In this document: in pieces, positions 5,644-6,149 of the stretch
Layout of the letters: every line of letters starts with the position of its first letter
Position numbering within the stretch: the first letter of the stretch is position 1
Made by a program: the position numbers and the translations under genes
NCBI GenBank assembly: GCA_017418765.1
Contig: JAFOMV010000168.1
Span: 1-6,149 of the forward strand
Source of the DNA: Ruminococcus sp.
GTDB taxonomy: Bacteria > Bacillota_A > Clostridia > Oscillospirales > Ruminococcaceae
Length of the DNA stretch: 6,149 bases
Direction: 5' to 3'
The notes under the pieces: generated by a model
What the model saw: only the letters and a program-made list of their open reading frames with translations
Told to the model about the DNA's origin: nothing
Databases searched by the model: none

Positions 5644-6149
5644 TCACACGCTCCTGTTCATAATACTGTTATTTAACATTGTTATCCCTGATATATATAT
5701 TTTTTCTTGAGAACTGACACTTCCTCTGCTCTCTACCTGACTTTTGATAAAGTTCTGATAAGCTCTGCCGTACTTGGAAAAACTTGTCTTGTATATCTCA
5801 AGCTCAGATAGCTTTTTAACGAGCCAGTCCGGTATAGCATTTGAGACTTTTACTTCCATAAGCCGCTGATCTGCACCTATGATGTAATTGCCGTAGCTTT
5901 CATAGTTAAGGCCAAGATCGTAACGTCTTTCGGTTATCTTCCTGTCAAAGGTTAGTCTGAAATCACTGTCATATTTACCGAAGAAAGCTTCTCGCTAATA
6001 ACTGATATACTGCTTGGGAGCGACCGGATAATTTCCAAGAAATACATCCAGCTCTCTGAATACCTGTTCAGTTATGTATTTGTTCATCTCAGGCTTTGAA
6101 CGATCTCTGAAGTAAGCATCCGATTCTGCAAGTGTCATCTGTACTCGCC
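5644..6149 (-). pseudogene. VTC-domain polyphosphate-polymerase-like gene, C-terminal part, interrupted by in-frame TAG
   Basis: One - strand frame runs from the right edge (codons from 6147) to TGA 5646-5644, 166 sense codons. It matches the C-terminal half of the VTC domain (triphosphate tunnel fold, relatives of yeast Vtc4, which makes polyphosphate from ATP): a helix with FRELDVFLGNYPVAPKQYISY, then REAFFGK, FRLTFDR with a conserved Arg, RRYDLG, LMEVKVSNAIPDWLV with the family's metal-binding Glu, and SELEIYKTSFSKYG. A single TAG at 5997-5995 splits the frame between QYISY and REAFFGK, exactly in the conserved core, with no frameshift. A one-base change to GAG would restore a plausible YERE. 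The part after the stop has an internal ATG at 5859 but no ribosome binding site, so it is not a separate gene. Either a recent nonsense mutation or a base error; the 5' part lies outside the window. Operon with DUF4956, 4 bp downstream. Confidence 0.8.
5651..5655 (-). promoter_or_regulatory. Ribosome binding site of the DUF4956 gene inside the VTC gene end
   Basis: On the - strand AGGAG (5655-5651) lies 11 bases before ATG 5639 and within the last codons of the VTC gene, whose TGA (5646-5644) falls between this site and the start. The spacing is long, which fits dependence on ribosomes arriving from the upstream gene. Confidence 0.6.

Noticed and set aside
5644..5859. Separate 71-residue gene starting at ATG 5859
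   Set aside because: It has no ribosome binding site, and the same frame continues upstream with VTC-domain sequence; the ATG is the internal Met of LMEVKV.

Overview
The window looks like chromosomal DNA of a clostridial Firmicute, most likely a Ruminococcus-type gut or rumen bacterium. This rests on strong AGGAGG-type ribosome binding sites, moderate-GC genes separated by very AT-rich intergenic DNA, a C_GCAxxG_C_C redox protein, and a VTC-domain/DUF4956 gene pair, all common in that group. The assignment comes from gene content and style, not from a database match.

Left part (1-760, + strand): the proline-rich C-terminal tail of an unidentified protein ends at 179. After a hairpin comes a small cysteine-rich C_GCAxxG_C_C protein (249-680). 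A strong bidirectional terminator (685-725) separates it from the convergent clpB gene.

Middle (762-4140, - strand): clpB, the complete ATP-dependent protein disaggregase, is preceded 54 bp upstream by a 213-residue protein with an N-terminal ribbon-helix-helix DNA-binding domain. A near-consensus promoter lies directly before the ribbon-helix-helix gene, with a 14-bp perfect palindrome and two GTGAAA repeats just upstream. No separate clpB promoter or HrcA/CtsR site is visible, so the two genes probably form one operon, and the small DNA-binding protein may control it.

Gene-free stretch (4056-4898): this AT-rich DNA is not empty. On the - strand it contains an extended -10 promoter (4730-4738), about 480 bases rich in inverted repeats, a hairpin whose loop is a pure C/U anti-Shine-Dalgarno-like sequence, a compact 3' hairpin, and an ideal UUCG-capped terminator (4246-4272). 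I read this as an unannotated structured non-coding RNA, possibly with an 18-codon reading frame near its 5' end. It is the most interesting item in the window.

Right part (4842-6149, - strand): a DUF4956 membrane protein gene follows, 4 bp downstream, the C-terminal part of a VTC-domain polyphosphate-polymerase-like gene, and the pair ends at a strong terminator. The VTC frame is intact to the window edge except for one in-frame TAG in the conserved core. That is a nonsense mutation, a base error, or (least likely) recoding.
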